Of a stretch of DNA of 64,000 nt, positions 34,317 to 42,662 are shown in pieces; position 1 is the stretch's first letter; every line of letters begins with the position of its first letter. The position numbers and the translations under genes are program-made. This DNA comes from Methanomicrobiaceae archaeon (GTDB lineage Archaea; Halobacteriota; Methanomicrobia; Methanomicrobiales; Methanomicrobiaceae). Below the pieces are notes generated by a model. The model did not search any database, had not been told where the DNA came from, and saw nothing but the letters and a program-made list of their open reading frames with translations. The stretch lies in contig JARVGI010000003.1 of NCBI GenBank assembly GCA_029762625.1, positions 1 to 64,000 of the forward strand, written 5' to 3'.

Positions 34317-35615
34317 TTATTCCTGGAAAAAGCATTTCGCCTGGTTCTGCGCGGTAATTTTACGAATCAACCAGCGCAGCCCGACGAGCGTATTGCCGGC
34401 ATCGCACACCGCACCGATATCGAGGCTGATGAGGAACGGGGAATCCTCCCGCGGCTGCAGGGTTACTCTCCTGTCCCGCACCTCTTTCGCACCCCCGCAG
34501 TTCACCTGGCCGATGAGGGTATGAAACGCCATCCGTTCATCTTTGGCGATAAAAATCACCAGCGGCTTTCCCACCAGATTCTCCCCGTTCACGTTCAGCT
34601 GTCGGGCCCCTTCGCGATTGATCTCCCGAATGATGCCGTTTGTGTCGGTGACCATGTACCCGAAGGGTGCGCATTCGAAGAGGTCGACGTAGCGCTGGTG
34701 CTCGGCATCCAGTTCCTCCCTGACCGCCATGAGCTCTTCATTCTGTGATCGTACTTCTTCCTCCGCCACTTTCAATTCCTCGACCGTCGTCTGCAGTTCA
34801 AGAATGGTCTCCCGCAGTTCGTCCTCGGCTCGCTTACGCTCGGTAATCTCCTCGGTAACGATGTTGATCGCGGTGACCCGCCCCTGATCATCTTTTAAGG
34901 GCACCCAGGATTCCTTCCAGTATCGCACCCTCCCGGGTTGTGCCGGGGTCTCTCCCTCGATCTCGATATCGAGCACGGGGTGTCCCGTCTCGATAACCTT
35001 TTTTACGAGCGCTTCTGCCGCATCCGCGAGATCCGGGATCAGCTCGCGGACAGTCTTCCCGATATGCTCCTCGATGGAAAACCCGTCCATCTCCGCGAAT
35101 TGTTCGTTGACCTGCAGGTACCGGGTGTCGGTGCCGAGCAGACACAGCCCGACGGGCGCCGTGGCATAAATCGTCTCGATCTCGGCAATTCTGGCTCGCG
35201 CTTCCTTTTCGCTCTCCCGCAGTGCTTCCCTTGCCTGCCGCCGATCCACCGCGTGCATGATCTTCGAGGCGAGCTCGGCATAGAGCGCTTGTGGCTCCCC
35301 GCTTCTCTGAATGTAAAAATCAGCGCCGTGGTTGAGTGCCTCGATCACGACCGCTTCCCGTCCCCTCCCGGTGAAGAGTATGAAGGGGAGAGTGCCGTAC
35401 CGGCGGCGCACCTCTTGTAGCAATGCGATGCCGTCCATCTCCGGCATATCGTAGTCGGAGACGACGGCATCGTAGGGTGAAGCAGCCAGCTTATCAAGGG
35501 CTTCACGGGCGGAATTGGCGGTATCGCAGCTGATCTCAGCGTTGTCTTTTTCAAGAAATGTTTTCGTCGGGATGAGGAGGACGGGTTCATCGTCGACAAG
35601 CAGCAGGCGGATCAT
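34317..35615 (-). CDS. REC-PAS-PAS protein lacking a kinase core
   Basis: 432 residues from the ATG at 35615 (MIRLLLVDDEP; the longer ORF start is unsupported). Receiver (1-120, VSDYDMPEMDG), PAS1 (about 140-265, PAC ending EEITERKRAED), a coiled coil (about 265-300) and PAS2 (about 300-430). Where its paralogues go on to the H-box, this one stops shortly after the LRWLIRKITAQN segment. It may be a response regulator that signals through PAS contacts with other kinases, or a product truncated by a mutation. The receiver Asp and Lys are intact. The gene is separated by 66 bp from cheB and could lead the same transcript. Confidence 0.85.
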   Translation of the reverse strand: MIRLLLVDDEPVLLIPTKTFLEKDNAEISCDTANSAREALDKLAASPYDAVVSDYDMPEMDGIALLQEVRRRYGTLPFILFTGRGREAVVIEALNHGADFYIQRSGEPQALYAELASKIMHAVDRRQAREALRESEKEARARIAEIETIYATAPVGLCLLGTDTRYLQVNEQFAEMDGFSIEEHIGKTVRELIPDLADAAEALVKKVIETGHPVLDIEIEGETPAQPGRVRYWKESWVPLKDDQGRVTAINIVTEEITERKRAEDELRETILELQTTVEELKVAEEEVRSQNEELMAVREELDAEHQRYVDLFECAPFGYMVTDTNGIIREINREGARQLNVNGENLVGKPLVIFIAKDERMAFHTLIGQVNCGGAKEVRDRRVTLQPREDSPFLISLDIGAVCDAGNTLVGLRWLIRKITAQNQAKCFFQE

Positions 35616-35944
35616 ACGGCAGCTCCGGATGGTAAATAGAACCATTGTCGCAGGTTGATAAAAACGTGGCGATAAATTTCAGATGTTTTCCCTCCATTTT
35701 TTCGTCCCGGGTATCGCTACCACAGTGTTCAACCAAGAGGGTGTGCAGATTCGCCTGATGCCTGCGTCCCGGCAACGATTACGGCGATAATGGAGCAATG
35801 GGAATGCTCGCCGCGCTGCCCGGGCAATCCGGTAATCTTCGATTCTCGGGATGCCACGCGGTAGCCCGGTCCGGGCTTGTTGCTCATCCGGCGAAGCATT
35901 CTTATACATCCCGCGCGTTGAGCACTCATCAGCGAGGTACATGC
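35616..35944. other. Spacer without a supported gene; ferredoxin promoter
   Basis: 329 bp. Its open frames are short and without family-like sequence. TCTTATACA at 35901-35909 is a good TATA box for the plus-strand ferredoxin gene (start expected near 35935). Nothing else of note is visible. Confidence 0.5.
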
Positions 35945-36169
35945 ATGAAGGTCACCATCGATCGCGAGGGCTGCACCAGCTGCGGTGCATGCTGGGAGGA
36001 GTGCCCGGAGATGTTCGAGGAGAACCCGGACGACGGGCTGAGCCAGGTCGTGGAGGAGCACCAGATCGGGGGCGACCCCGCCCGCGGCGACGTGCCCAAA
36101 GACCTGGAGGTCTGCGTCCAAAACGCCGCCGACGGGTGCCCGGTGGAAGTGATCACCCTCGAGGAGTGA
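35945..36169 (+). CDS. Single [4Fe-4S] ferredoxin
   Basis: 74 residues. C10, C13 and C16 (CTSCGAC) with C65 (DGCPVEVI) bind one [4Fe-4S] cluster; C20 and C57 are placed to form the disulfide known in Pyrococcus-type single-cluster ferredoxins. The ribosome site GAGGT lies before the ATG. Soluble electron carrier; the nearby radical SAM genes and desulfoferrodoxin are plausible partners but no direct link is shown. Its stop region overlaps the end of the convergent glycosyltransferase by 17 bp. Confidence 0.9.
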   Translation: MKVTIDREGCTSCGACWEECPEMFEENPDDGLSQVVEEHQIGGDPARGDVPKDLEVCVQNAADGCPVEVITLEE

Positions 36170-36881
36170 GGGCGGTTTCGTCCTCCTCCCGTCCCCCCAC
36201 GGCGGGGCCGAACCGTCCCGGCCTGATGCCGAGGGTGTCGAGCAGGATTACCGCCGCAAAGATGGCCGTCAGCCGCCAGCGGCCCTCCCGCTCATAGCGG
36301 CGGGAGGAGGAGACGATGGTCTGCGGGATCTGGACCATGCGTCCCTGGTTTCGTGCCGCCCGGCAGAGGGCGGCGTCCTCGCAGTAGGGAAGGGAGGTGT
36401 CGTAGCCGCCGATCCGCACAAATACGTCCCTCTTCAGGAAGATGCCGAAGTCGCCGAAAAATACCCCGGTCGTCCGGGCGTGCAGGTTGCCGAGCAGGCT
36501 GGTGGCGGCGAGCAACGGCGAGGGGGGGGCGAAGGAATGGGTAAACCCCCCGCCGATCGCGCCCCTCCTGTGCACCGCAGCCTCGATGACGGCCAGCGAG
36601 TCGCCCGGGATGCGGCAATCTGCGTGGAGAAAGAGGAGGATTTCGCCCGTCGCCGTCACCGCACCGGCGTTCATCTGCACCGCCCGCCCCCGGGGTACCA
36701 CGAGGAGGTGCAGGGGGTAGGGGAGGCCCGCCTCCTGCCGGCGCACCTCCGCGACGGTCCCGTCCGTGCTCCCCCCGTCCACGACGAGGCACTCGAACGA
36801 TCCCTGCAGCCCGGCAAGGTGGGCGCAGAAGGGGCCGATCTCTGCCTCCTCGTTGAGGACCGGGGTGATGATCGAGATCAT
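36153..36881 (-). CDS. GT2 glycosyltransferase, arsenosugar-type (TIGR04283-like)
   Basis: 242 residues from the ATG at 36881. GT-A fold: MISIITPVLNEEAEI, VVDGGSTDGT, a DxD-like LFLHADCRIP and acceptor-site segment FGDFGIF, PYCEDAALCRAARN. The family is associated by genome context with arsenosugar formation, but GT2 proteins are close to other transferases, so the acceptor is uncertain. A hydrophobic C-terminal helix (LTAIFAAVILLDTLG) may tie it to the membrane. It is transcribed away from the radical SAM gene, sharing the promoter at 36943-36954, and ends inside the ferredoxin stop region. Confidence 0.78.
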   Translation of the reverse strand: MISIITPVLNEEAEIGPFCAHLAGLQGSFECLVVDGGSTDGTVAEVRRQEAGLPYPLHLLVVPRGRAVQMNAGAVTATGEILLFLHADCRIPGDSLAVIEAAVHRRGAIGGGFTHSFAPPSPLLAATSLLGNLHARTTGVFFGDFGIFLKRDVFVRIGGYDTSLPYCEDAALCRAARNQGRMVQIPQTIVSSSRRYEREGRWRLTAIFAAVILLDTLGIRPGRFGPAVGGREEDETALTPRG

Positions 36882-36942
36882 GCAACGTCCGTGCGATGAT
36901 ACGGGGCGGGAGTACTTGAGGGTTGGGGTGCCGCCCCTCAAA

Positions 36943-36954
36943 CCTTTTATACGG
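36943..36954. promoter_or_regulatory. Likely shared TATA box of the divergent glycosyltransferase and radical SAM genes
   Basis: CCTTTTATACGG. To the right, the radical SAM ATG (36975) is 27 bp from the centre, as in a leaderless start. To the left, the glycosyltransferase ATG is about 67 bp away. The plus-strand purine-rich CTCAAACC just before could be its BRE. A bidirectional promoter is inferred. Confidence 0.5.
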
Positions 36955-36974
36955 CAGGCGCCATCTGGTGGTCA

Positions 36975-38072
36975 ATGAGACGGGAGACCACGAAGGACCC
37001 GCACCCTCGCTACCGCTATGCCGGGCTGCACCCTGATTTTGCCGAAGAAATGGCCTATTTCTTCCAGAACAAAGTCTATTCCGTCCAGATCGAGACGACC
37101 CTCGCCTGTGACCAGGGCTGCCGGTACTGCTACGCGGCCGCCGCCAGCCCGCCCCAGCAGGAGCTCCCCGCCCGGGCTATCAGGGAGGTGCTGGAGGCCG
37201 CAGCCCGCATGGAGGTGCGGGCGGCGGACTGGCTGGGCGGGGATCCCCTGCTCCGGGATGACTGGGAAGCGCTGATGGCGCACGCCGCCGACCTCGGGCT
37301 TGCCAGCAACATCTGGACCAGCGGGCTGCCCCTTGCCGACCCGGGGGTTGCAGAACGGGCGGTGGCGGCGTCGGAAGGGGGGTTCATCTCCGTCCACCTG
37401 GACACCCTCGACCCGGCCATCTATGCAACGCTGCACACGGGCCGCGCGCAGGAAAAGATCGCCGCCATTCTCTCCGGCATCGAGACCCTGCAGGAGCTGG
37501 GAAAGCCGCCGGAGCAGCTGGTCAACTGCATCACCCTCACCACCCCGGTGACGGGCAGCGACGTGCGGGAAACCATCCGCTTCTTCTGGGAGGAGCTGGG
37601 AATGCGGACCTGCCTGACCCTCATGGCCACCGCCGGGGCGGCGGGGGGCATGGAGCACTGGATCCCCTCGCGGGAGGCGGTCCGGGAGGCGTACGAATGC
37701 CGCAACACCACCGGCTACACGGGCAGCGACCTCGCGCTGGGGCCCATGGACGTCTCCAAATTCTACTGCGGGGGCGTGGTCTGCGTGACAATCGACGGGG
37801 AGGTCACCCCCTGCTCTGTGATCCGGGAGGGGGTGGGCACCATCTTCCGGGAGCCCTTCCCGGCGATCGTCGCCCGTCACAAAGAGACGCTGCTCGCCAC
37901 GCCCCTGCGGAGGGTCGGCACCCGGGCCGGATCCTGCAGCCGGTGTGCATGGGGGACGGTCTGCTGGGGGTGCCGGGCCTCGGCCTACTACGCCTCGGGC
38001 GACCTGATGGGAGAGGATCCCTACTGCTGGCGGCATTCCGACCGGGAGCATGAAGAGGAGGCGAGGAGATGA
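36975..38072 (+). CDS. Radical SAM/SPASM enzyme
   Basis: 365 residues. Radical SAM motif CDQGCRYC near residues 45-52 and DWLGGDPLL, then a C-terminal SPASM-type Cys set (FYCGGVVCV, VTPCSVI, CSRCAWGTVCWGC, DPYC; near 265-365) for one or two extra [4Fe-4S] clusters. SPASM enzymes commonly modify peptides, cofactors or protein side chains. The gene heads a plus-strand cluster and overlaps the following methyltransferase by 4 bp (ATGA). In this neighbourhood, an ArsS-like role in joining the adenosyl moiety to arsenic is one possibility, but ArsS proteins usually lack SPASM. I assign no substrate. Confidence 0.85.
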   Translation: MRRETTKDPHPRYRYAGLHPDFAEEMAYFFQNKVYSVQIETTLACDQGCRYCYAAAASPPQQELPARAIREVLEAAARMEVRAADWLGGDPLLRDDWEALMAHAADLGLASNIWTSGLPLADPGVAERAVAASEGGFISVHLDTLDPAIYATLHTGRAQEKIAAILSGIETLQELGKPPEQLVNCITLTTPVTGSDVRETIRFFWEELGMRTCLTLMATAGAAGGMEHWIPSREAVREAYECRNTTGYTGSDLALGPMDVSKFYCGGVVCVTIDGEVTPCSVIREGVGTIFREPFPAIVARHKETLLATPLRRVGTRAGSCSRCAWGTVCWGCRASAYYASGDLMGEDPYCWRHSDREHEEEARR

Positions 38073-38866
38073 AACGACTGGATGTGTGTCTGGAAGATGT
38101 GCAGGAGGTCTACGCAGGCCCGGTAGGGGTGCTCTGGGAGCTCCTGATGGGCGAGGAGATCCACGTGGGAGGATGGGAGGATACCGAGCGGCTTGCCGCC
38201 CTCGCCGGGGTGACCGCAAATACCCGCATCCTGGATGTCTGCAGCGCCCTCGGCGGCCCGGCCCGCCACCTTGCCGGGCGGTTCGGGTGCCGGGTGGTGG
38301 GGCTGGACGCCACGCCGAAGATGGTCGAGGAGGCACAACGCCGGACCGAGGCTGCCGCCCTCTCCCGCCTGATCAGCTTCCGGCTCGGGGATGCCCTGGC
38401 CATGCCCTTTGCCGACGCCGCATTCGACATCGTCTGGGGGCAGGACGCCTGGTGCTATGTCACCGACAAGGCGCAGCTTATCCGGGAAGCCTGCCGGGTG
38501 CTGCGTCCGGGCGGCACCATCGCCTTCACCGACTGGGTGCGGACCGGAGCGATGGATGATGCGATCTATGAGCCCCTCCACCGGTTCATGTCCTTTCCCT
38601 ACACCGAGACCCTCGACGGCTATACCGTGCTCCTGGAAGATGCGGGCTTTGCGGTGGTGCGCTACGAGGATATCAGCGGCACCTTCCCCGCGTACTGCCG
38701 GGAGTACCGGCGGGCGCTCACCACCATCCTCCGGGAGCCGATCTGTGAGCGGTTTGGAGAGGAGCTCTTTTTCGCGGCGGAGCAGGGCATCGCCGGGTGG
38801 ATCGACGCCGCCGAGCGCGGGCTGGTGGGCAGGGGGCGGTGGATCGGGTGGAAGGCGGACGAATGA
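38069..38866 (+). CDS. SAM-dependent methyltransferase (sarcosine/dimethylglycine type)
   Basis: 265 residues, class I. Motif I is ILDVCSALGGPARHL, then GLDATPKMVEEA, LRPGGTIAFTDW. The stretch GEEIHVGGW before motif I resembles the EDIHVG block of sarcosine/dimethylglycine N-methyltransferases. Several Cys (C58, C149, C162, C227, C245 approximate) are not in the pattern I would expect of ArsM, so arsenite methylation is not indicated by sequence. Translationally coupled to the radical SAM gene; the glycosyltransferase downstream begins 8 bp later. It may methylate the product of the SPASM enzyme. Confidence 0.8.
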   Translation: MKRLDVCLEDVQEVYAGPVGVLWELLMGEEIHVGGWEDTERLAALAGVTANTRILDVCSALGGPARHLAGRFGCRVVGLDATPKMVEEAQRRTEAAALSRLISFRLGDALAMPFADAAFDIVWGQDAWCYVTDKAQLIREACRVLRPGGTIAFTDWVRTGAMDDAIYEPLHRFMSFPYTETLDGYTVLLEDAGFAVVRYEDISGTFPAYCREYRRALTTILREPICERFGEELFFAAEQGIAGWIDAAERGLVGRGRWIGWKADE

Positions 38867-38873
38867 TCCCGGC

Positions 38874-39560
38874 ATGAGATCCGCAGTCGCCATCATGGCC
38901 AAGACGCCCCTGCCCGGCCTAACCAAGACCCGCCTCTGCCCCCCATTCCTCCCGGGGGAGGCCGCCGCCCTCGCTCGCGCCTTTCTCCTCGACACCATCG
39001 ACACCCTGCAGGCCGGACCGGAGATCGATCCCTTCATCGCCTACACTCCCCGGGAGGCGGAGCCCCTGTTCCGCGCCCTCATTCCTCCGCGCTTCGGGCT
39101 CGTTTCCCAGCCGGAGGGGGATCTCGGGGTGCGGCTCGCCGGCATCGCCGGCCAGCTCTTTGCAGCAGGCTACGGGCGGGTGCTGCTCATGGCAGGCGAC
39201 ACGCCCCACCTTCCCGCCGTGACGCTCCGGGAAGGGATCTCCCGTCTGGAGGGGGCCGATATCACCCTCGGGCCCTGCGAGGACGGGGGCTACTACCTGG
39301 TGGGCATGCGCCGGCCTGCGCCCGGAATCTTTTCCGGGATCCCCTGGAGCACCGCAGAGGTGCTCGCCTGCACCCTGGCCCGGGCGCGGGCAGCGGGGTA
39401 TTCCGTGGTCCTGCTCGCCACGGAGTACGATCTCGACCGGGTGGAAGACCTGGTGCGGCTGCAGGACGACCTGGCACGAGGGGTGATACGGGCGGGGTGC
39501 CGGTACACGAAACGGGCTCTCGCACAGGCGGGCGTTCTCCGCCGGTCCCGGCGGTGCTGA
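38874..39560 (+). CDS. TIGR04282/DUF2064-like nucleotidyl- or glycosyltransferase
   Basis: 228 residues. Signature residues are MAKTPLPGLTKTRLCP near the start, LMAGDTPHLP in the middle and LGPCEDGGYYLVGM after it, typical of TIGR04282 proteins. The family belongs to the GT-A/nucleotidyltransferase (CofC-like) superfamily and is named for arsenosugar gene clusters. A C-terminal basic tail (RYTKRALAQAGVLRRSRRC) follows. It closes the plus-strand cluster. Poly-T runs after the stop (39613-39628) could end the transcript and also lie within the convergent MscS 3' end. Confidence 0.75.
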   Translation: MRSAVAIMAKTPLPGLTKTRLCPPFLPGEAAALARAFLLDTIDTLQAGPEIDPFIAYTPREAEPLFRALIPPRFGLVSQPEGDLGVRLAGIAGQLFAAGYGRVLLMAGDTPHLPAVTLREGISRLEGADITLGPCEDGGYYLVGMRRPAPGIFSGIPWSTAEVLACTLARARAAGYSVVLLATEYDLDRVEDLVRLQDDLARGVIRAGCRYTKRALAQAGVLRRSRRC

Positions 39561-39612
39561 CGCGGGAATCGAGCACTTCCCCGCGTCGGCATTCAACGGA
39601 AAAAGAAGGGTG

Positions 39613-39628
39613 TTTTTTCTGCCTTTTT
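39613..39628 (+). terminator. T-rich 3' end of the radical SAM cluster
   Basis: Two runs (TTTTTT at 39613 and TTTTT at 39624) follow the stop of the last cluster gene by about 50 bp. Archaeal transcription usually ends in such U-rich stretches without a hairpin. The second run overlaps the stop of the convergent MscS gene. Confidence 0.5.
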
Positions 39629-40442
39629 ACCGCTCGAGGTGCACGTCGAGCTGGGGGAAGGGGATCTCGATGCCCGCCTGTCGGAACGCCTCGAGGATGC
39701 CCCGGGTCAGGTCGCCCTTCACCGCCCAGAAGTCCCCGGTCTTCGTCCAGGCCCGCAGGGCGAGGTTCACCGACGAATCGGCGAGCTCGGTGACCACGAC
39801 CGCGGGCTCAGGAGTGGCCAGCACGGCGGGGTTGCTTTTGATGGTCTCCATCGCCACCCGCAATGCCTGCTCGACGTTGCTGTCGTAGGCGATGCCCACG
39901 GCGACGTCCACCCTTCGCGTGTCCATGCGGGAGTAGTTGACCACCGGGCTGCCCCAGACGAGGGCGTTGGGGATGGTGACGAACTTGTTGTCCGGGGTGA
40001 GCAGTTCGGTGGCCATGATACCCACCGCCTGCACGGTCCCCGCCATGCCGTTGACCTCCACGTACTCGTCCTTATCGATGGGCCGGAGGGTGGCGATCCA
40101 CACCCCGGCGGAGAAGTTGGTGAACGAGTCCTGGAGCCCGAAGGCCAGCACCAGGCCGATGACCGCCGAGAGGCCGAGGACCATCGACCCGATATCGACC
40201 CCGAGGACGGCGAGGACGAGGAGGATGACGATCACGTAGAGCAGTGCGGCGAAAAACCGGACCAGAAACTCGACCACCAGTGCGGGCAGGTGCGAGGTGC
40301 GGGAGAGTGTTCGCTTGAATATTGAGGTGAGGATCTTTGCCGCAACCACTCCCACCACGGCGACCACGGCCGCCATCAGCAGCGTCTCCGGAGTGATACC
40401 TGCAAAATCGATAGGAATGGATGAAAATTCTTCAATTGCCAT
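39627..40442 (-). CDS. MscS-family mechanosensitive channel
   Basis: 271 residues, three TM segments (about 17-36, 58-80, 85-110), the last being the pore helix (GLVLAFGLQDSFTNFSAGVWI). Beta domain: EVNGMAGTVQAVGIMATEL, FVTIPNALVWGSPVVNYSR. Compact MscS of YnaI/MscS-short type, releasing osmolytes when the membrane is stretched. It is shorter than the one at 9.3 kb, with less N-terminal TM. The start ATG lies about 45 bp from a TATA-like ATCTTTATG, and it is divergent from the ClC gene. Confidence 0.9.
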   Translation of the reverse strand: MAIEEFSSIPIDFAGITPETLLMAAVVAVVGVVAAKILTSIFKRTLSRTSHLPALVVEFLVRFFAALLYVIVILLVLAVLGVDIGSMVLGLSAVIGLVLAFGLQDSFTNFSAGVWIATLRPIDKDEYVEVNGMAGTVQAVGIMATELLTPDNKFVTIPNALVWGSPVVNYSRMDTRRVDVAVGIAYDSNVEQALRVAMETIKSNPAVLATPEPAVVVTELADSSVNLALRAWTKTGDFWAVKGDLTRGILEAFRQAGIEIPFPQLDVHLER

Positions 40443-40530
40443 GAATATCGTTCCTGTTGAACAACGCCTCTGCCGAACGGGACATAAAGATTATGAAATG
40501 CGTCTTGCAGTTCGCCTGGCCTCGCAGGTG

Positions 40531-40539
40531 CTATATACC
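40531..40539 (+). promoter_or_regulatory. TATA box of the ClC-type channel gene
   Basis: CTATATACC about 65 bp before the ATG at 40604, with GGAG in the expected ribosome-site position. Confidence 0.5.
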
Positions 40540-40603
40540 CGTACGACCAGTGGGAGCGTAGGAGGACCCGTCCCCTGCATACCAACGGGGGAGCGGCTGC
40601 TGC

Positions 40604-41716
40604 ATGGAGGAGAAAATCCCGCAGGGGAATGGAGCACGCATCCGTTTCGCCATCACGATCGTTCTGCTCGCCGTTGCTGCCGGGGGGGCGATGGTGCTCT
40701 TTCTGCTCCTGCAGGCGGCGGGAACCGCGTTGATCTGGCCGGATTCGCCGCCCTCCCCCTTCTTCACTCTCCTCGCCCCTGTCATCGGCGGGCTGGCGGT
40801 GGGCCTCTGCCTGCACCGCTGCGGCGACCACGCGGGCATGCTCCAGCAGACCATCGACGAGTTCCAGCGGACGGGACGGTTCGAGCCCGAGCACCTTCCC
40901 GGCGTGCTGGCATCCATCTACCTCTCCCTGCTCTTCGGGGCCAGCCTCGGCCCGGAGGTGGCCGCCATCGATATGGGAGGGAGCATGGGCACCTGGCTCG
41001 GGGACCGGGAGGGCAGGTGGGGCCAGGCGCTGGGGATCGCCGGGGTCGCCGGGAGCCTGGCCGGGTTCGGGTTCTACCTCGTGGTTGAAGCCAGCAGGAA
41101 CGGGACCCTCTACCCGCTCCCCCCGTACGCGTTCGTGCCCGTCGACCTGGTGTACGCGGCGGGGCTGGGGCTGGCCGGTGCGGCGGCGGGCGTTGCATTC
41201 ATCGCGTCCTATCACCTCTTCGCCCGCCTGATGGCGCCCCTCTCGGGACAGCCTGTGGTGCGGGGCCTGCTGGGCGGGTTGGGGCTGGGGCTCGCCGGCA
41301 CCGCCGTGCCCCTCGTGCTCTTTTCGGGGCAGGCGGAGTTCCAGACCGTCCTCGCCGAAGGAGCGGGCATGGGGGCGGCCGCGCTGCTGGTGCTCGCTGG
41401 CGTCAAGATCCTGGCCAGCACCTGGTGTTTGGCCACGGTCTTCAAGGGAGGACCCGTATTTCCCCTGATATTTGCGGGCGGCACGCTGGGAATGGCGGTA
41501 GCCCTCCTCGTCCCCGCGGTGCCGCCCGCCCTCGCCATCACTGCGGTCATGGCAGGGATGATCGCCTGCGTCCTCAAGAGCCCGCTGGTGGTCATCGTCC
41601 TGCTGGTGCTGATCTTCCTGCAGCCGGGCGTGGTACTCCCGATCATCATCGCCACGCTGATCGGGTCCCTGGTCACCCGGCGCGTGACGATGATCCCGGG
41701 CCCCCGCCGGGAGTGA
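40604..41716 (+). CDS. ClC-family chloride channel / antiporter homologue
   Basis: 370 residues, about ten hydrophobic helices. The ClC selectivity motifs are GASLGPEVA (in place of GSxGP/GxGPE; the gating Glu is present) and GGPVFPLIFAGG (in place of GGxFxP). The N-terminal GxGIPE motif is not obvious and the sequence is shorter than a typical ClC (about 430 residues). Such proteins move Cl- or exchange Cl- for H+ in acid or ionic stress. It is convergent with the next gene, which starts on the other strand, 5 bp apart at the stops. Confidence 0.8.
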   Translation: MEEKIPQGNGARIRFAITIVLLAVAAGGAMVLFLLLQAAGTALIWPDSPPSPFFTLLAPVIGGLAVGLCLHRCGDHAGMLQQTIDEFQRTGRFEPEHLPGVLASIYLSLLFGASLGPEVAAIDMGGSMGTWLGDREGRWGQALGIAGVAGSLAGFGFYLVVEASRNGTLYPLPPYAFVPVDLVYAAGLGLAGAAAGVAFIASYHLFARLMAPLSGQPVVRGLLGGLGLGLAGTAVPLVLFSGQAEFQTVLAEGAGMGAAALLVLAGVKILASTWCLATVFKGGPVFPLIFAGGTLGMAVALLVPAVPPALAITAVMAGMIACVLKSPLVVIVLLVLIFLQPGVVLPIIIATLIGSLVTRRVTMIPGPRRE

Positions 41717-41721
41717 GCGCA

Positions 41722-42576
41722 TCAGGCGTAGGGCCAGGTCTCGTAGGCGATACCGGTGACCCGGATCCTGCCGTAGGAGAAGTCTCCCCCGGCGAGGTTC
41801 CACTCCGCCTCGATCTCGGTGGGGATCCGAAAGCCCTCCCGCTCTCCGTACGCACGGAAATGCCCGGTCCACCGCTCCTGCGATAACCGGTCGCCGGCCA
41901 TCATGAAGCGTTCGTCGGTGGAGCACCGGGTCATTCTTCCCTCCTCGTCGAAGGTGCAGACGAGAGATCCCCGCAGTGCCCCGTCGGTGATGGTCACCCG
42001 GGCGCACGATGCGTCCACGGGCTCCCAGGCGATGCGGGAGTCGTCCAGGAACGCCGTGGGAAACCAGACCATCTCCGCCAGATACCGCAGCAGACTCGAG
42101 CCGTCGATCTCCGGCCCCTGTGCGTCGGCGAGGGGAACCGTGGAGAGCAGTTTGACCCGCACGTTGCCCCGGCCCCGGTCATAGAGGTCCCTGACCTCGA
42201 TCCAGAAGAGGGGCGCCGGACGGACGGTCGCGTGCCAGAGCAATGCCGGCGGGTTGGGGGTGAAATACTGCGCTGCCTCCATCGGCATCCAGTCCTGGTC
42301 GATTGCGGTCCGGAACACCCCCTCCTGCGTCAGCCGGGCCATCCGGATGGGTGCGTGCCCTCCCGGCATGGCGTTGCGGAGGTACCGCCGCACCGGATCG
42401 GGGAGTTCCTCGATGCGCTCCGGAGGAGCGATGTGGTGTGGCCCGGCCTCCGCCGCCCGTCGGGCGATCCCGGCGGCCTCCCGTCCGACCTTCCTCCCGA
42501 ACCGGAACCGGCCTGCGGCCACGACGGCGATGGCGGCGATGACGAGGATGCCTGCGATATACAGCAGGATAAGCAT
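41722..42576 (-). CDS. DUF6544-like membrane-anchored protein
   Basis: 284 residues. One N-terminal TM segment (1-24, LILLYIAGILVIAAIAVVAAG), then a soluble part with LPDPVRRYLRNAMP, RMARLTQEGVFRT, QYFTPNPPALLW, and RVTGIAYETWPYA, which I recall from the DUF6544 family. Its function is unknown. No ribosome site precedes the ATG; a TATA-like CCCTTTATCCC (rc of 42602-42612) about 30 bp upstream suggests a leaderless mRNA. A divergent secreted protein gene follows. Confidence 0.65.
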   Translation of the reverse strand: MLILLYIAGILVIAAIAVVAAGRFRFGRKVGREAAGIARRAAEAGPHHIAPPERIEELPDPVRRYLRNAMPGGHAPIRMARLTQEGVFRTAIDQDWMPMEAAQYFTPNPPALLWHATVRPAPLFWIEVRDLYDRGRGNVRVKLLSTVPLADAQGPEIDGSSLLRYLAEMVWFPTAFLDDSRIAWEPVDASCARVTITDGALRGSLVCTFDEEGRMTRCSTDERFMMAGDRLSQERWTGHFRAYGEREGFRIPTEIEAEWNLAGGDFSYGRIRVTGIAYETWPYA

Positions 42577-42662
42577 GATCTGGGGGATGCCACGCGACGG
42601 GATAAAGGGATCCCGATGGAGGGGGCGAATCCATTAAATCCCGCATGCACGAATGTCCTCTC

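Noticed and set aside
38069-38866. Reading the methyltransferase as ArsM (arsenite methyltransferase)
   Set aside because: Its Cys do not fall in the arrangement I would expect for As(III) binding, and its EEIHVG block looks like the sarcosine/dimethylglycine type.
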